A stretch of 64,000 nucleotides of DNA from Kuschelorhynchus macadamiae (GCA_030620095.1 JAUTXW010002359.1:3391501-3455500), one strand, 5' to 3'; shown: positions 1-13,466, counted from the stretch's first letter. A program made the numbers and translations. Notes: generated from the sequence alone by a model not told the origin.

Positions 1-704
<704 letters not shown>

Positions 705-811
705 CGTAACTAAGAGTCAAACCAGTAGGGTAGTTAGAAAATAAATAAATACAGAATACTAATTTATTCTACCTGTAAATCCATATATAAATAAATGTTT
801 TTTTTAACTAG

Positions 812-1051
812 GTCCAACATATCCAGCAACCAATAGTTCAAACTCACACGCCTCATATTCAGCCTTTCGTCCCCATCGTATCTAATAGTCTTCCTCCTCT
901 GGAACATGCAGCTGTTACTCCACCTGCCCCTATAATACTCGCGGAAGAAATCCCCAGGAGTCCAATAGGAGAGGTTCCAGAAGTACATGCGGCTAGAGTT
1001 GCACATCTGAAAGCGGTCCAGGAAGCAAGGGCAGCTTTGCCACCCCTATAA
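812..1051 (+). CDS. Terminal exon of an insect cuticular protein (partial gene)
   Basis: A polypyrimidine tract ending in AACTAG (acceptor AG at 810-811) opens a frame of 79 codons that ends in TAA at 1049-1051. The peptide starts VQHIQQPIVQTHTPHIQ, is rich in Pro, Val, Ala and His, and ends with a segment PEVHAARVAHLKAVQEARAA. A PEV-x-AA-x-x-AHL-type block followed by Ala-rich helix near the C terminus is typical of structural cuticular proteins, which bind chitin or are packed into the exoskeleton. Known from family: such genes have a short signal-peptide exon and a long second exon. The upstream exon(s) are not visible here and probably lie left of the window. The minus-strand ORF over the same bases is a shadow. 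The composition is clearly richer in G+C than its flanks, which supports coding. The exact cuticular subfamily is not assigned. Confidence 0.72.
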   Translation, partial: VQHIQQPIVQTHTPHIQPFVPIVSNSLPPLEHAAVTPPAPIILAEEIPRSPIGEVPEVHAARVAHLKAVQEARAALPPL

Positions 1052-2330
1052 GCAGTGCGTATTTTTATGAGATATATTTATCTTCGTAAAAGTATATTGT
1101 TCATCGAGTTAATAATGCTAATTATTACTCAAAAGGATAAAATTTGCAACTCGAGGGAAGTAAACGTTTTAATTTATCCGAGTAAGTAAAAACCATTACA
1201 TATGAGTAAAAATATATTGTGCTTTTTCTACGGCTAAAAAACTAAACGTTTTAATTTTGACAGCATTATTAAAGAGTAAGGTTGCTATGTTTTTCTCTGC
1301 TAAATCTCCAAAATAGGGAGAAGTACATTTTCTGAAAAGGAACTAATACTTTTTGTGATGTCAATCCACGAAACTTTTGTGTACTGATTAATATTTGTTT
1401 CTGGATTTTGCGCGCAAAGGTCTTTAGTGCTGTTAATTTTGAACTATTTATGTAACGAATATGTATAAAATGTTTCAAATGTTAAATATTCGTATCTACT
1501 AAAAAAACATGTTTTATAGACATTTTGTTTTAGTTAGTGACAAAAATTAGAGAAAAAGTTTTAATTTATATTACGGTTAAAAGAGGTTTGGGCAGTGGAG
1601 CAAATACATGTAAAAGATTATTGTTCTGTAAATTTATTGCAAATTAATATAATTAGAGTTACAAACAACTGGGCTGCGCCCAGTTTAGATCTTTGCCCCG
1701 CGAATTTCCGTATCTCTGCCTGCAGACATAAGGAATTGGCATCATAATAAATTTAGAAAAAACGTACATGTTCCATCAGGAGAAGAACTCTGCAACAACA
1801 CAATTAATTTAATATATATTAGAAGATATACTCTGAATTTCTTAAGAATGTTAATGTTTGAACGATTATAATATTATTGTTTAGTATATAAATATGTATT
1901 TATTTTTGCATGTACATTATTATGTATGTATCATAGTCTTAACGTCATTTCCATGTAGGTATATTTATTGTTTGATACATCTGTCCAATTGCTGCATGTT
2001 TTTGTATTATTGTACTTTTTTTAAACAATTTGCTATAAGTATGTGTTGCCTTATTGTAGTTTTTTAACAATTTTCTATGTATCCTAACAACAAGAGAATG
2101 CTGGAAACCTTGTATATATGTATGTTTTTTTAATAAATGGTATTAGTATTATTATTATTATTATTACTATTATTGTTAGTATATTATAATTTTAGCAGCA
2201 TAACTTTGACGTCTATTCAGTTAAGCGAGAATAATTGCAGTTTTTTTTAATATAATAACCTATATTTACATACATGTTTCCCATTTCCGTTAGTCTACCG
2301 GTTGTCGGTCGCCTGTCGTAATCTGACTGA
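1052..2330. other. Probable 3' UTR and downstream intergenic DNA
   Basis: No coding sequence recognised. AATAAA-type polyadenylation hexamers occur on the plus strand (for example near 2132), and an early part could be the 3' UTR of the cuticular gene. A slightly GC-richer patch (1665-1735) contains an inverted GGGCTGCGCCC motif. Nothing else stands out. Confidence 0.4.
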
Positions 2331-2720
2331 CTTCAAGTATTGAATAAAAATCAAAGTCAAACGGTGATGAAATGGTTACGTTTTGGTAAATATCCGGTGT
2401 GGTAGAACAAAATGCTAGCCTCACAAAATGTAAAAAAAATCGTTATTAAGAAGCTACTTACAGAATGGACTTCAAAATTTGTGAAAAAATAGAATGTCAT
2501 ATGGTAAATGGTTGTGTAAATCAATTATGGCGGACTAATAAAATATTTAAAAATTTAGAACTGAAATAACTACTTATCTAATTGACATGAAGTTTTGCAC
2601 AAAAAGTCGTAAAACAAAGATAAATTGGTAAATTTTTAATGGGAGTCATATATGGCAAAACAAAATGGCGGCCTAATAAAGCGTTTAAATATTGGGTATA
2701 ATTTGATGTATTGGAATAAA
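2331..2720 (+). repeat. Dispersed repeat family (NGG units), copy 1
   Basis: About two degenerate units. Each contains a 'CTACTTA..AATTGACTTCAAATTTTG' segment, then 'TGGTAA..TTTTGGTA', then 'AACAAAATGGCGGCCTAATAAAA'-like text (quoted in pieces). The same units recur at 8041-9215, 17225-18270, 19675-20620 and 58741-59085. There is no ORF. The family identity is unknown to me. Confidence 0.75.
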
Positions 2721-3972
2721 ACTCTTTTTATAGAGGAAGATAATGAAGGACTTAATTTATATTTTGCAGACTATGTAAACGATGTAATGGAAAATTATAA
2801 ATCCTTCCATATAATAAGGGAATGAAAGATAACATAATTTATATATTTACAGGGTTTTCCCGCATATTTTGCCACCCATCTAGAGATTTTATTTGAATAG
2901 ATCGCAAATGTAGTAAATTCAAAAGTTGTAGGGCTTTTTTATATCATATCTCTCCATGGCTTAGTATGTTTCAAAAATCATCAATTCCACATCTAATTGA
3001 AACCATTCATTATCTCACTTTAAAGCTTCGTATTTTTAAATCTAGTCCATTAAATATAACAAAGAAAATATCACTGTAAAGTCTTTATGCAACCGCGCCC
3101 ATGCATGGTATAATAAAACGGTTTATTTTGATCTATGCGTGTAGTATGTTGCCTATTTTATCATAGACACCCCAGCTGCTCCAAAAAGTTACTTTACTTT
3201 TTTTATATTTACAATGGTTAGTGACAACACGACACACTAAAAAGATAACCCTGTACACCTTTAACAAATATATACATAATACCTCTATTATATAATTAAT
3301 GTAATGGACATTGTAATTTATTTGAAAACTTTGACAGCTTATATCTCGAAAACTAAACATTTCTGGATCTATGTTTACATTAACTTCCCTTTATTTTTAT
3401 ATAGAAAAATCGCGAGCTGCTTTTATATTTCAATATAGTCTATATTAAACTAAACCAGTTTCAGCATTTTTGTTGCATTCAAGGTGGCCCAGATAAGTTT
3501 ACTTATACCCCAAACGGACCTAATTTTTCCTTTTTCAATAAAAATTAGTTCTTCATAGAAATGACTGTATTCAAAAAGTAAAATCACGTAAAGTAAAAAA
3601 TGATTTTTTACAATTGCTGAGAATCACTTTCGCTCTTAAAATGAAAACTTTCATGTGTTTTTATTTTTGTATGGTAAGGGTACATTGAAAATAATAAAAG
3701 CAAAACATTTACCAATTAGTAGAAATATTATTATTATTTATACTACTATGTTACTTGAAAACTACTGAATTCAACACACTTTTTCAAAAACCTTTTAAGT
3801 TTTTCATACATAAAATAATATATTTGTCAATAACTTCAACAATTCTGTTTTTAAAACATCATAGTAGAGTTTGTTTGTGCACTTCTTTTATTGAATATTT
3901 CCAAAGAAAACATCACATGTCGTCATGTCAGGGAATCAGGATGTCTTGTTGAAAATAGACCTTCTAACTGTA
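2721..3972. other. Non-coding AT-rich DNA
   Basis: Small ORFs at 3133-3360 (-) and 3755-3952 (+) show no recognisable domain and have a composition like their surroundings. I see no gene, tRNA or clear repeat. Confidence 0.5.
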
Positions 3973-6645
3973 CAGGGTATCCGAATGTCGATGGTTTTGC
4001 GGGGTATCTCCCTTATTACTGAAGATAGAGAGATGCGGTTTTCGCAACGCTTTGCTACTTTTTTGTGAAACCAAAGAAGCCACAAACAAATTTTTCTTAG
4101 CTCTTTTCGTTTTAAAGATACAGGGTGAAATTGAAAATTTTGCGTTTTCAGGTACCCCTCGTAACTCGATGGCCTGGCAACTTACCGCAGAGTTGAAAAC
4201 TAACATCGGTAGAGTTTTTTTGCGTAGAATCCAGTGGCGTAGTCAATTTTTGGTTAGATACTATCGTTTTCGAGGTATAGACTAAAGTTGGGTTTTTTAA
4301 AATGGGATACCCCGTATATTTTTTAATATTTGGTTTCCGCTCATTTTTGGCTTCTCAAAAATGTATAACACTTTATATTTATTTCAATCCGCTACCGACA
4401 ATAAAGTCAATTTAAAGAAATTTTAATCTGTTTTTCTAGTAGGCCATGAAAATTGTGTGTTTATTTTCTAAATCTGAATTAACTGTATCAAAGTTTGTTA
4501 TAATATCATAATTAAACTAATTTTACTACTATTTACTATTAAACTAAAATTACTATTAAGTATTTACCCTGGACAGCACAACTAACACAAATACCTAGGA
4601 AATCTAATAAAAAAAATATATACCTATTATACACTGAAAATGTTTTATTTACAACAGATAACTTTGGATTTAATACTTTTCTAATGTTGACAATTGTGTT
4701 GTTTGAAAATACTTACTTACAACTATTTAATTTATCCCTTAGAAATACCCAAGATCTGTTTTAAATAAAATAAGGCGACCATGACTTGATTGAACAAAAG
4801 AATATATAGATTCTGTTGAGCCATTGTAGAAACTAATTAACATTTGCCATTGTTAAATTATTTTAATCAAATATTGCCTTTGTCCATTTATTAAATATCA
4901 AATGGCTGCGAATTTCGAAAACTTGGACAAATATAACATGCTTGTTTGTTTTCTACAGTGCCAGGAAAATCCGGATGAAGCGTCAGAGATGTATCTAATC
5001 TGGTAAGTGACAGGAGTAATACTAAGTAAACAAAGTAACTTTGCTTCTTAAACCAAGGCTTTTCGGAACTAGTGATAGCCGATGTAGAAGGACTCTCAGT
5101 ATTTTTGAAAAACAAAAGTATAGATAATAATAAAACTTTAATTTTGTGACTTTTTTTTCAGAATAATAATATTAATATTTTAAATTATTCCTATAGTTCC
5201 TAATAGGTTACAATTGTGTTCAAAATTTGCTTGCAATAAAAAAGCATATTATTGCAGCAAGTCTGTAACATGAAAGGTACGATGTCACTAAATTTCCAAT
5301 AAAATTAATTATAATCAAATTATTTGAAAAGTAGAATAGCAGTTTTGTTGATAAGTGATAAGAAAAAACATCTTTTACATCGCCCTGTATAATAAAATAA
5401 TTCAATTTAATTTATTTTGAATATGTCGTTCTATACTCTATATATCTGCAAATAAGTATTTATTCCTTATAGATACCCAGAACGAAGACAGCCCGATAAG
5501 AGAACATTTTTATGAATAAAAGTAAATCTGATCAATCACTGATCATTCAAAGTACCGCGACCGAAATCATATTACAAAGAAAATCGGGAAACTGAAGAGA
5601 TTAATGTTTTAGCTGCCGTTGCAATCAATTCGTCAACCTCCTGTCAAAAAGTCGAGGATGAAGTGGGAGTACCTAAGTCAACCTTGTAGACTATTCTAAA
5701 AAATACCATTTCAATCCATATAAATATAAGTTAGTGCACCATTTACACCCGGGAGATGCAAAGTGTCGCATAGATTTCTGCAATTGGTACATTCATATGA
5801 CTAATACCGAAATAAATTTCGAAAGAAGAGTTATATGGTCTGACGAGGCATATATCTCAAGTGCAGGTATTCTAAATCGACACAATAATAGATACTGGTC
5901 CAAAGAAAATGAACACATTAGTCAATAGTAAGTATTTGACAGAATACAATCTCATTGTCAACATTAGAAAAATAATTAAATTATCGTCATATGGATATAT
6001 TTTTAGTTTATAATATATATTTTTATAGATTTCTTAGATGTTTGTGTGTTTCCCTAGCGTAAAAATTAAATAGTATGAATCTTTGTTAACTGATCTATTG
6101 TTTAATAATGATATTATAACAAACTTTGGTACAGATAATTCAGAGTTAGTAAATTAACACACAATTTTCATGGCCTACTAGAAAAACAGATTAAAATTTC
6201 TTTAAATTGACTTAATTGTCGATACTGGATTGAAATAAATATAAAAAGTTATACATTTTTCAGAAGCTAAAAATAAGCGGAAACCAAATATTAAAAAATA
6301 TACAGGGTATCCCATTTAAAAAAATCCAACTTTAGTCTATACCTCGAAAACGATAGTTGCTAACCAAAAACTGACTACGCCATTGGATTCTATGTAAAAA
6401 ACTCATCAAAGTTAGTTTTTATCTTTTCGGTAAGTTGTCAGGCCAACGAGATACGAGGGGTATCTGAAAACCCAAAATTTTCAATTTTACCCTGTATCTC
6501 AAAAACAAAGGTTGCTAGGAAAAATTTGTTTGTGGCTTCTTTGGTTCCACAAAAAAGTAGCAAAGTAGTGTTGCGGAAACCGCATCCCTCTATCTTCAAT
6601 AATAAGGGAGATGCCCCACAAAACCATCGAAATTCGAATTCTAAA
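3973..6645 (+). mobile_element. Decayed Tc1/mariner-superfamily element with very long TIRs (copy 1)
   Basis: The left terminus CAGGGTATCCGAAT follows a TA at 3971-3972. A terminal inverted repeat of roughly 500 bp runs inward to about 4520, and its partner lies at about 6105-6645. Many stretches match as reverse complements, such as the segments around 4440-4500 and 6125-6180. The outermost ~10 bases of the right end have decayed, so the right boundary and its TA are approximate. Between the TIRs lies a broken transposase (5560-5928) that lacks the last two catalytic Asp motifs. The element is therefore internally deleted and dead. The transposase peptide closely resembles that of the element at 13467-15340, which supports a shared family. 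Confidence 0.82.
5560..5928 (+). pseudogene. Tc1/mariner transposase fragment (HTH plus first Asp motif)
   Basis: The first part reads (in one frame, with an internal stop at the TAG near 5686) NSSTSCQKVEDEVGVPKSTL, a Tc1-type helix-turn-helix. A frameshift near 5698 then leads into the open frame at 5734-5928 containing FERRVIWSDEAYISSAGILN, where WSDEA carries the first catalytic Asp. It ends in YWSKENEHISQ and a stop. The QQDG and SPDL..LD motifs that hold the second and third catalytic Asp are absent between here and the right TIR, so the C-terminal half has been deleted. Known from family: the intact protein is a DDE/D nuclease that cuts and pastes the element at TA sites. The closest relative in the window is at 13910-14646. 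Confidence 0.75.
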
Positions 6646-8040
6646 TCTAAATTTTCACATAAAGTCGGGCCTGAAATATATGAATACAGATAAATAATAT
6701 GAAATATGAATTTTGATTTAAAGTATTCTTAAAAAATATGATTTTACTATTTGGTTTAAAGTAGCGCACCAAAGAGTCACGTTTAAAACACCTAATTAAA
6801 AATCTAATGTATTTATGATAAGGAGGTGAAATAATCAATGACACCGTAGGAAATTAGGAAAAAGAGCTTGTTAAGTACTATTTGATCAAAACATCATTTT
6901 TCTTATCAATTAGAAAACGAGATAACTTGCTCCTAAGTTAAATACATGTTGTGTAAGTTTTTGAGCTCCTTATATAACAAAATCATTTAATCTAAACATG
7001 AATTACATTCTTTAACAAGCGAAATTAGGTCCATTTGTGATATAAATAACATTGTCTAAGAACACTCTGTATATTGTTTTACGTTAACACATTGCTAAAG
7101 ACGGCGTTCAAAATATTTGATAGTTATACGCATTTCTGCCCTTTTGGTTAATTAAGTGTAGTATTGTTTTTAATCCTAAAATTTATACCCTTTACTGTAC
7201 ATCATATATATCTAAAAATCGTACGTTTCAACTAAAAAATGTTCCACTCGACTTAAGTTTTATATCTACTTCATCTTTCTTAGAGTGACAAAAAGCAACA
7301 TTGCTTCAAAAATATATCTTGTCTCTGTGTATGGAACGCGTCCCCACGGACCCTTTTTCATATTTCAGGGCGCTTTGGGGTAAGGGTCTTGATATTAAAT
7401 CCAAACAATCACGGACTTTTTTAGACTTCTTACACTTTTTACGACGTCTGTCATATTTGTAATGCGGTCGTACGAAAATACGTTTTACGTTTTTGCAAGC
7501 GGCGTTTGAATGAGCCACCAGTGGTATCCAGTATTTCAGTTTTTAAAACAGCTGTGTTTTTACCACGCTTTTATTTATTAGCTTTATTCCTTGGTATGTA
7601 AATTGTAATCGACTTTTCACCACTTAATTGATTAATTTCAAAGGTGTTATCATATTACTTCGGTTAATTTTTCTAATTTTTTGATACATGTAGTTCTTGA
7701 TTTTTCGATCAAAATTCTTTATGGACACAACCTAGTCTTATGCATAATTTTTAAGATACAGGGTATTAAACTTTGCCAAATCCCATATAAAATATATAAA
7801 GAAACAAGATGATATGGCTTATTAACATATTTTTATATATTTTTAATTTTTATTTTGCATATCCCAATCAACTCCCAACAAATTCGTTACAGAGAATGTT
7901 CCAAACCTACCAACATACATATTACAGTCAATAAATATGAAAATATCTTAAATTTCCGGAAAAAAATTTTTTATTTGTTTTTTAGATACTTTTTTATTTT
8001 CTGATATGTTATTATAAATTAATACGCCCTTTATTTAAAA
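6646..8040. other. Non-coding DNA, nothing recognised
   Basis: Small ORFs at 6647-6844 (-) and 7306-7518 (-) were inspected. The latter gives a basic peptide (MAHSNAACKNVKRIFVRPHY and onward) with no domain that I recognise. A GC-richer patch at 7330-7510 could be old transposon coding DNA, but I cannot assign it. Confidence 0.4.
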
Positions 8041-9215
8041 TTGTTTTTTTTTTCGAAAGTTAGTGCTTACGGGGCTCATATGGGGATGACCTGGTAATAT
8101 TTTGGTAAAAATCTAATATGGTTTTTTCGCAACTGAATAAAAATATTTAAATATAAATTAACTGAAGCAAATATTTAATAAAATTACATATCTCAACATG
8201 TAGACTAGTCTGTCTACGGAATGTTTCGATACATATATAAACAATATTATTTAAGCAAGCATAATAAATTGTATCATTTACCATAAGTTTTTATAGACAC
8301 ATAGTAGTTGTAGTTGTTTAATTCTTTTCTATTATAAAATGTTTCTTTCTTACGATCGGAGCACTGATGAGTCCCGATAGGATGAAAGTATTTGTACAAC
8401 TATTGTGTGTCTATAATAACTTAAGGTAAATGATATAATTTATTATGCTTGCTTAAATAATATTGTTCATATATGTATCGAAACATTCCGTAGACCGACT
8501 AGTCTACATGTTATATGTAATTTTATTAAATATTTGCTTCAATTAATTTAAAGTTAAATATTTTTATTCAGTTGCGAAAAAGCCAAAAAATATTTTTGTT
8601 TGTCAATCTAAACGCAACAAATATTCTGAATACATTTAAAAAAATCTAATATGCCGGAACAAGATGCCGGCCTAGTGAAACGATAAAAAATTATTAGTAA
8701 AAAACTAATTATCCAATTTACCTCAAATTTTGCTAAAAAATCAAGTATTACATAGGGATCAACTGGTAATATTGTGGTATGAATATAAGATAGCAAAACA
8801 AAATGGCGGCCTGATAAAATATTTTAAAAATCAGTCTGAAAAAAACTATTTATTAGATTAATTTCAAATTTTGTGCAAACATTAAGTGTAATATAGAGAT
8901 AAGCTGTTAAAGTTGTATTGGGAATTCAAGATTGCGCAACAAAATGTCGACCAAATAACCTGTTAAAAAATTTAATGTAAAAAAAATCTTCTTATTCAAT
9001 TGACTGTAAATTTTGGAGAAAAATTAAATATGATATAAGGATAAACTGGTGCGAATTCAACATAACGTAATGTTATCAATGTAAAAACTACGTATTGAAT
9101 TAGTTTTAATTTATACCCAAAATTAAGTGTGGTATAGCTAGAAACTGGTAAAATATTGGTAGGGATCCAATACGTTGGAACAAAATGGCGTCCAATAAAA
9201 ATGTTTGAAAAGGCG
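8041..9215 (+). repeat. Dispersed repeat family (NGG units), copy 2, interrupted
   Basis: At least five degenerate ~150-bp units. Each reads roughly 'ACTACTTATCCAATTGACTT', 'AAATTTTG', 'GGGATGAACTGGTAATATTTTGG' (in pieces), then 'CAAAATGGCGGCC'. The first unit is split by the palindromic insertion 8121-8641 and resumes with the same words on the other side. Confidence 0.75.
8121..8641. mobile_element. Palindromic (fold-back) insertion with a 14-bp target duplication
   Basis: Two arms of about 190 bp (8121-8310 and 8395-8584) are near-perfect reverse complements. The matching blocks begin TTTTTTCGCAACTGAATAAA on the left, with the complement ending at 8584 on the right. A ~85-bp unpaired centre and a ~55-bp tail complete the insert. 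AAAAATCTAATATG ends at 8120 and is repeated ending at 8653, immediately after the insert. The target repeat family continues on both sides, so this is a clean insertion. A 14-bp duplication suggests target-primed or retro-type insertion rather than a TA or 8-bp DNA transposon. There is no ORF. The centre contains CTGATGAGTCCCGATAGGA followed by TGAAA (8363-8387), a hammerhead-like core without visible helices I and III. Confidence 0.75.
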
Positions 9216-10812
9216 TTTTATTTTTACCGTGTATTATTTGCCCAAAAATTATGCCTCTAATGCTAAAAATATGCAGACATCATTAGTACTTCTCAATAGG
9301 CTTTTTTAGAAAAACCTGAAATTTATATGTCGTATATGAAGCAAAAAAATACCGTTGATTCCATTATATTCACAGTTTAAGTTTTTTTGCCATGTAAGCA
9401 AGCACACTTTTGATAAACCAGTAGTCCTTGCCTATTCTAGTCTACATTTGTAGGCCCAGCTCGATTTCTGTTATTGAATTCATATCATCATAGTTCAAAG
9501 CACTATATACTGTCTTGACGTTGTTTATTGCCTCAGTGCTCTTTTAGGTAATTAATATAAATTTATTTTAACATGTAATGTATACTTTTCAGCTGGACAA
9601 TATTGACGTTTTAATTTATACTTTATCTAAACAAATTCAGTAGCTTGTTTATCGAGTTGATTATTTTATCAACCTTTGTTATTCTTTATTAATTTATCAC
9701 TTCTTGAACCCACAATATTGCTGATCTCCAAAGAGAGGTTTCATCATATTTTCGGCCAGGTTTAATGGATGTGTTGTTGAAATGACTTTCTAAGGGACTT
9801 TCATATGCAAATTTGGGGTGTAATAATTTTGTTTCCTATTTTTCTGGATTTGTTAAATACTTATTTTGGGATGATTTTTTTTCTAATAATTTAAAATAGG
9901 TTTGCTGTTTGTTGGCCACGGAAACATTCAGATTTACGTTTGCCAAACATTCAATATATTTAAAAAGATTTGTTTCGAAGCAATTAAACCATTTGAGCCA
10001 TTGTTTTTCTTGACATATCTCATTCGTCTAATTGAATTCAGTTCTTTCAACAGAATCATATGACTAACTTTTTATCTTTTATGCCAGTTTTTAGCTCATA
10101 ATCTTTGTTTTTTTCTTGCTATAATAACAGCTAACGACAATGCGAGGGCAAGATTTTTTATTTTTTTGATAAAATAGTAGCCACGTGTACCTTTAGGAAG
10201 CGATATTCACGATTACAGATTTATTGCGAATTCGGGTAATGTGGATGTAATATCCAATTTCATTGGATCGTTGGGCCAACCAAGTTGGATGTGTGTAGCC
10301 CGCTTTAACCCTCCCCATGTATGATATTATGTGTAAAATAAATACCAGAAGGGTTTTTTTATATATTGTTTTTTGGTGAATTCGCATATTAACTTTAATT
10401 TAATCATTTAATTCACCCTGCATAATGTGCTTCGTCTTACTAGTTATATGTAACTTTAACTGCCATTAAATTGGATATCCAACAGATCTCATACAGCCGT
10501 TCCAATTTGCGGCGTGCCAGTTTACTCCATTACTGTAGTACTTTAACTGTCGCTTAAACATATTTTTACACAGCAAAATCTTTTAAACAGAATACAAATT
10601 GATAAGAATACCAAAACACCATTGTTCAGTTTCAAACTTTCACAGATATAACAACAATGATGGCGTCGCTCGTTGCTTCTAAATAACAATCATGGCACAT
10701 CCAATATTTTTGAAAAGAGCGGTGTCTGGAACCTAATTCTAGAAATAGGCCAGAGTTCTTATCATCAATAAAAATTCGACTTCAAGAACTACTTGACTTT
10801 TGCTCTTTAATA
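9216..10812. other. Non-coding AT-rich DNA
   Basis: No ORF with recognisable content. Small ORFs (for example 10193-10387, -) have no domain. No repeats were identified beyond scattered similarity to local AT-rich sequence. Confidence 0.45.
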
Positions 10813-11674
10813 CACTCTTGAACAAAAAAATCCGGACACTCAACTTTTTTCATTGCAAGTTTTGCATATATTTTTTAAAAATATAAGGTTTTTAAGATAA
10901 AATGCTCAAATTACCATTCTGTAGCCTACATTAATTCAGATTTCACTATGTAAGAATGTTTTTCCAATTATTTATGCATTATTTTTGTGGTAAATGTGAT
11001 AGTTTTAGATCCGATATTTTATTTATATAGTATTTATTCCTTTTCAGTCTCTTTCTCCCCCTCTCTCTCTCATTAAGACAACTTACTATTACAGAGTAAT
11101 ATTTTAACTTTGTTTAAAATGTTTCTTATTGCTTAATTTTTAAATTCAAGCATGTTTATGTCTTTAATTATTTGAAAGTGTGCGATTTTTCCTTATTGTA
11201 GCCCCAAAGATGATCTTAAATAAAGATAGGAACGTTGACGTGGTGAAAATTAAGGCATTGTTGTCCTAAAAAAACCAACGAATTTGGTATAAAAAAATCT
11301 GGGGGACACGATTTTGAGATAAAAGTTTTTAATCTTTGTTATTGTTGTAAATAGCCTAGTTAATTTTAAAAAATTCTGTCTTCTTTTAAAATAGAGATAT
11401 GAATGAGGCTTAAAAATTCCATTTAAAGATACATCATTGTGTCGTTAAATTCTCCCACGGGGTGTTGAGGAAGTTAAGACAAAATGCAACTGTTGGGTCT
11501 ACCCTATATAACACCAGATCCATTCGAACTTCTTGCGAATCCAATATCAGATAATGATCAAGATAAAAGCGCCTATAACTTGACCAAAAATTTTCAAAGT
11601 CGATGAAAATCTTAAAAAATTACGATTGATCTTGTAAAAAAAATTGTTTGTCCGGTTTTTTTGGTCCAGGAGTG
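10813..11674. mobile_element. Non-autonomous Tc1/mariner-type element (862 bp)
   Basis: It is flanked by TA at 10811-10812 and TA at 11675-11676. The left end is CACTCTTGAACAAAAAAATC and continues CGGACA. The right end, read inward on the other strand, is CACTCCTGGACCAAAAAAAC and continues CGGACA. These are imperfect TIRs of about 26 bp with a 5'-CACTC terminus common in Tc1/mariner families. No transposase reading frame was found inside, so this is a deletion derivative or MITE dependent on a partner not seen here. Confidence 0.8.
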
Positions 11675-12954
11675 TATTTATTATTGATGAAAATATTCAT
11701 ATTGTGATCGATATAAGTTAGTTGTGTTTAGGAAATCTTGTTCTATTGTTTGTCACCTTCGTCCATTCAAAAATAAGCATCTTACCATTTTTTGTATTGT
11801 TTGAAAATCCAGTTGCCAATCTAAAACAAGACAAATATGATTGTTCAGAGCAAGCGTGACTAAAGAATTTGAAGTGACGTGATTAGTTGTAGCCCGTGAG
11901 TAATAAACCGTTACACACTGGTAGGAGTAATAAGTACTTTTACTTGACTATAAACATAATAATAATGTAGGCATAATTTAATAGTCTTTGAGAAAATATT
12001 TATACATTATTCATATTCTATGCATTTTTCTAAGCCGATTGGTATATTTTTCAGTTACTTATTTATTGGAGTTTATTATATGTTCAGTTTCTTGTTTACC
12101 CTTTAAAATTTGATATTTTCATAATTTTAAAACTTTGGTTCTAAATTCGAGTTTTACAACTACATTATCAGGTGCAACCTGTTGCACTCTTATACTTCTT
12201 TGGGACACTTTGGCAATCGGCAATTAATATATAAAAATGATTCCAATATAGGGTTTTGCAATATTTTTCATGTTAATCCAAAATGACACTCTTAACTAAA
12301 AACTTTACCGATGCTCGACAAATTCAACAAGTTGATTTTTAATAAAATATGCCCCATGAATATCAAATTGAAGAAAAACAGGTACGTGGTGTAAAAATCA
12401 ATGAAGAGACAGAAAATTTGCTAAATAAATTTTATTAAAAAATAGGAAACCAAATTAACAACCAGGTCTTCGACCTCTCCTACACTGATATCACAAAAGT
12501 TACAAATATGTCACAAAATTAAGATAAAAGTCATTTTAACCTTAAGTTTCAGACAACAATCTGTTAGTGATAATTAGCGACTAATATTTACAATAAAATA
12601 ATTTTCACTAATATGGATAATAATTTACAATAGCCTATATTAATACTTAAATATTTATTTATGTTCTATCTATAAGTAAGTTAGGGTAATTGATGTGTAC
12701 AAAAAAAAATTATAGGTTGGCCTGCATTTCACTACACACAGACTTTTAATTTTTATGATCGCATAGATAATCCATCAGATAGTTTCATATCCTCGTTATA
12801 TCAATCGTTCATGTTCCCATTTAATTGTAAAATTAGTTTACTTGTGGCAAGATTTTGGCGTTACTGCTAATGGCGCAATTTAGGTTTACTTGCTTTGATT
12901 TAGAAATAATTGTTCTTGGGATTAGATCGTTTTAAATTTGAATTACTATATGTT
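11675..12954. other. Non-coding DNA
   Basis: No gene or repeat recognised. The stretch from about 12900 approaches the 3' end of the Penelope-like element that follows. Confidence 0.4.
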
Positions 12955-13129
12955 TCGCCTTCAATTACACCATTCATCTTCAGGAATTAGGAATTTTTTA
13001 CTCTACGAGATGAATGAAAACATTGAATGAGCTCGGAGAGATTCAGGCTTTCTTTTACACCCGACTTGTGCTCGCCGCACCGCGACCAGGTGTTAAGATC
13101 GACCGGTGATGTAGACTGTAACCCAAACT

Positions 13130-13429
13130 TCATTGAAGTTTTTTTGCATGTTTAAAAATTTCAATAGATTCTCTAATTTTTCGCTTATGAAATTCTGGAA
13201 CCGTTGCTAGAACCTTGGTTTCTTTTACATTTATAATATGACCAGTGGTCTGTTGTTGTGCAGCTATAGCAGAATGAACAATTTGTTTCTCTTTAGCACA
13301 TGGTTCATGTTCTTTAAGTCTAGTGGATATTGGGAGACCTGTTCCCCCCACATACACTTCTCCACGGGAGCAAGGAATTTTACTTACTCTTTCTGTTTGA
13401 AAAGGTACAACATCTTTCGCGGATCGCAA
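13130..13429 (-). pseudogene. Penelope-like element C-terminal GIY-YIG endonuclease domain
   Basis: The open frame contains RGEVYVGGTGLPISTRLKEH, the equivalent of the Y(I/V)G motif with the downstream catalytic Arg (TRLKEHE), followed by QQQTTGHIINVKETKVLATV and ESIEIFKHAKKLQ. This matches, residue by residue with substitutions, the domain at 46970-47161 and in the plus copy near 49670-49900. Known from family: the GIY-YIG domain is the endonuclease of canonical Penelope-like retroelements and nicks target DNA for reverse transcription. The first half of the motif (VYKIPC in the other copies) reads VSKIPC here. The N-terminal continuation is displaced to 15343-15963 by the mariner insertion, so no functional protein can be made. 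Confidence 0.85.
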
Positions 13430-13466
13430 GCATTATCCAATTTTCTTATGTGTATTGAAGATTGTA

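Noticed and set aside
764..1006. Minus-strand 80-codon ORF
   Set aside because: It is the shadow of the plus-strand cuticular exon, which has a splice acceptor, family-like C terminus and a stop in frame.
7306..7518. Small basic protein gene
   Set aside because: The frame is short, the composition is only slightly above background, and there is no recognised motif or splice or promoter support.
8363..8387. Hammerhead ribozyme in the palindromic element
   Set aside because: CUGAUGA, a G-U closed helix II and GAAA are present. However, no partner for the upstream AUCGGAGCA strand (helix I) and no proper helix III/cleavage triplet could be found on either side, so it is noted only as a core-like motif.
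12960..13000. Hammerhead at the left end of PLE-A copy 3
   Set aside because: CUGAAGA and GAAAC can be read on the minus strand, but helix I and helix II no longer pair. Too decayed to list as an RNA feature.
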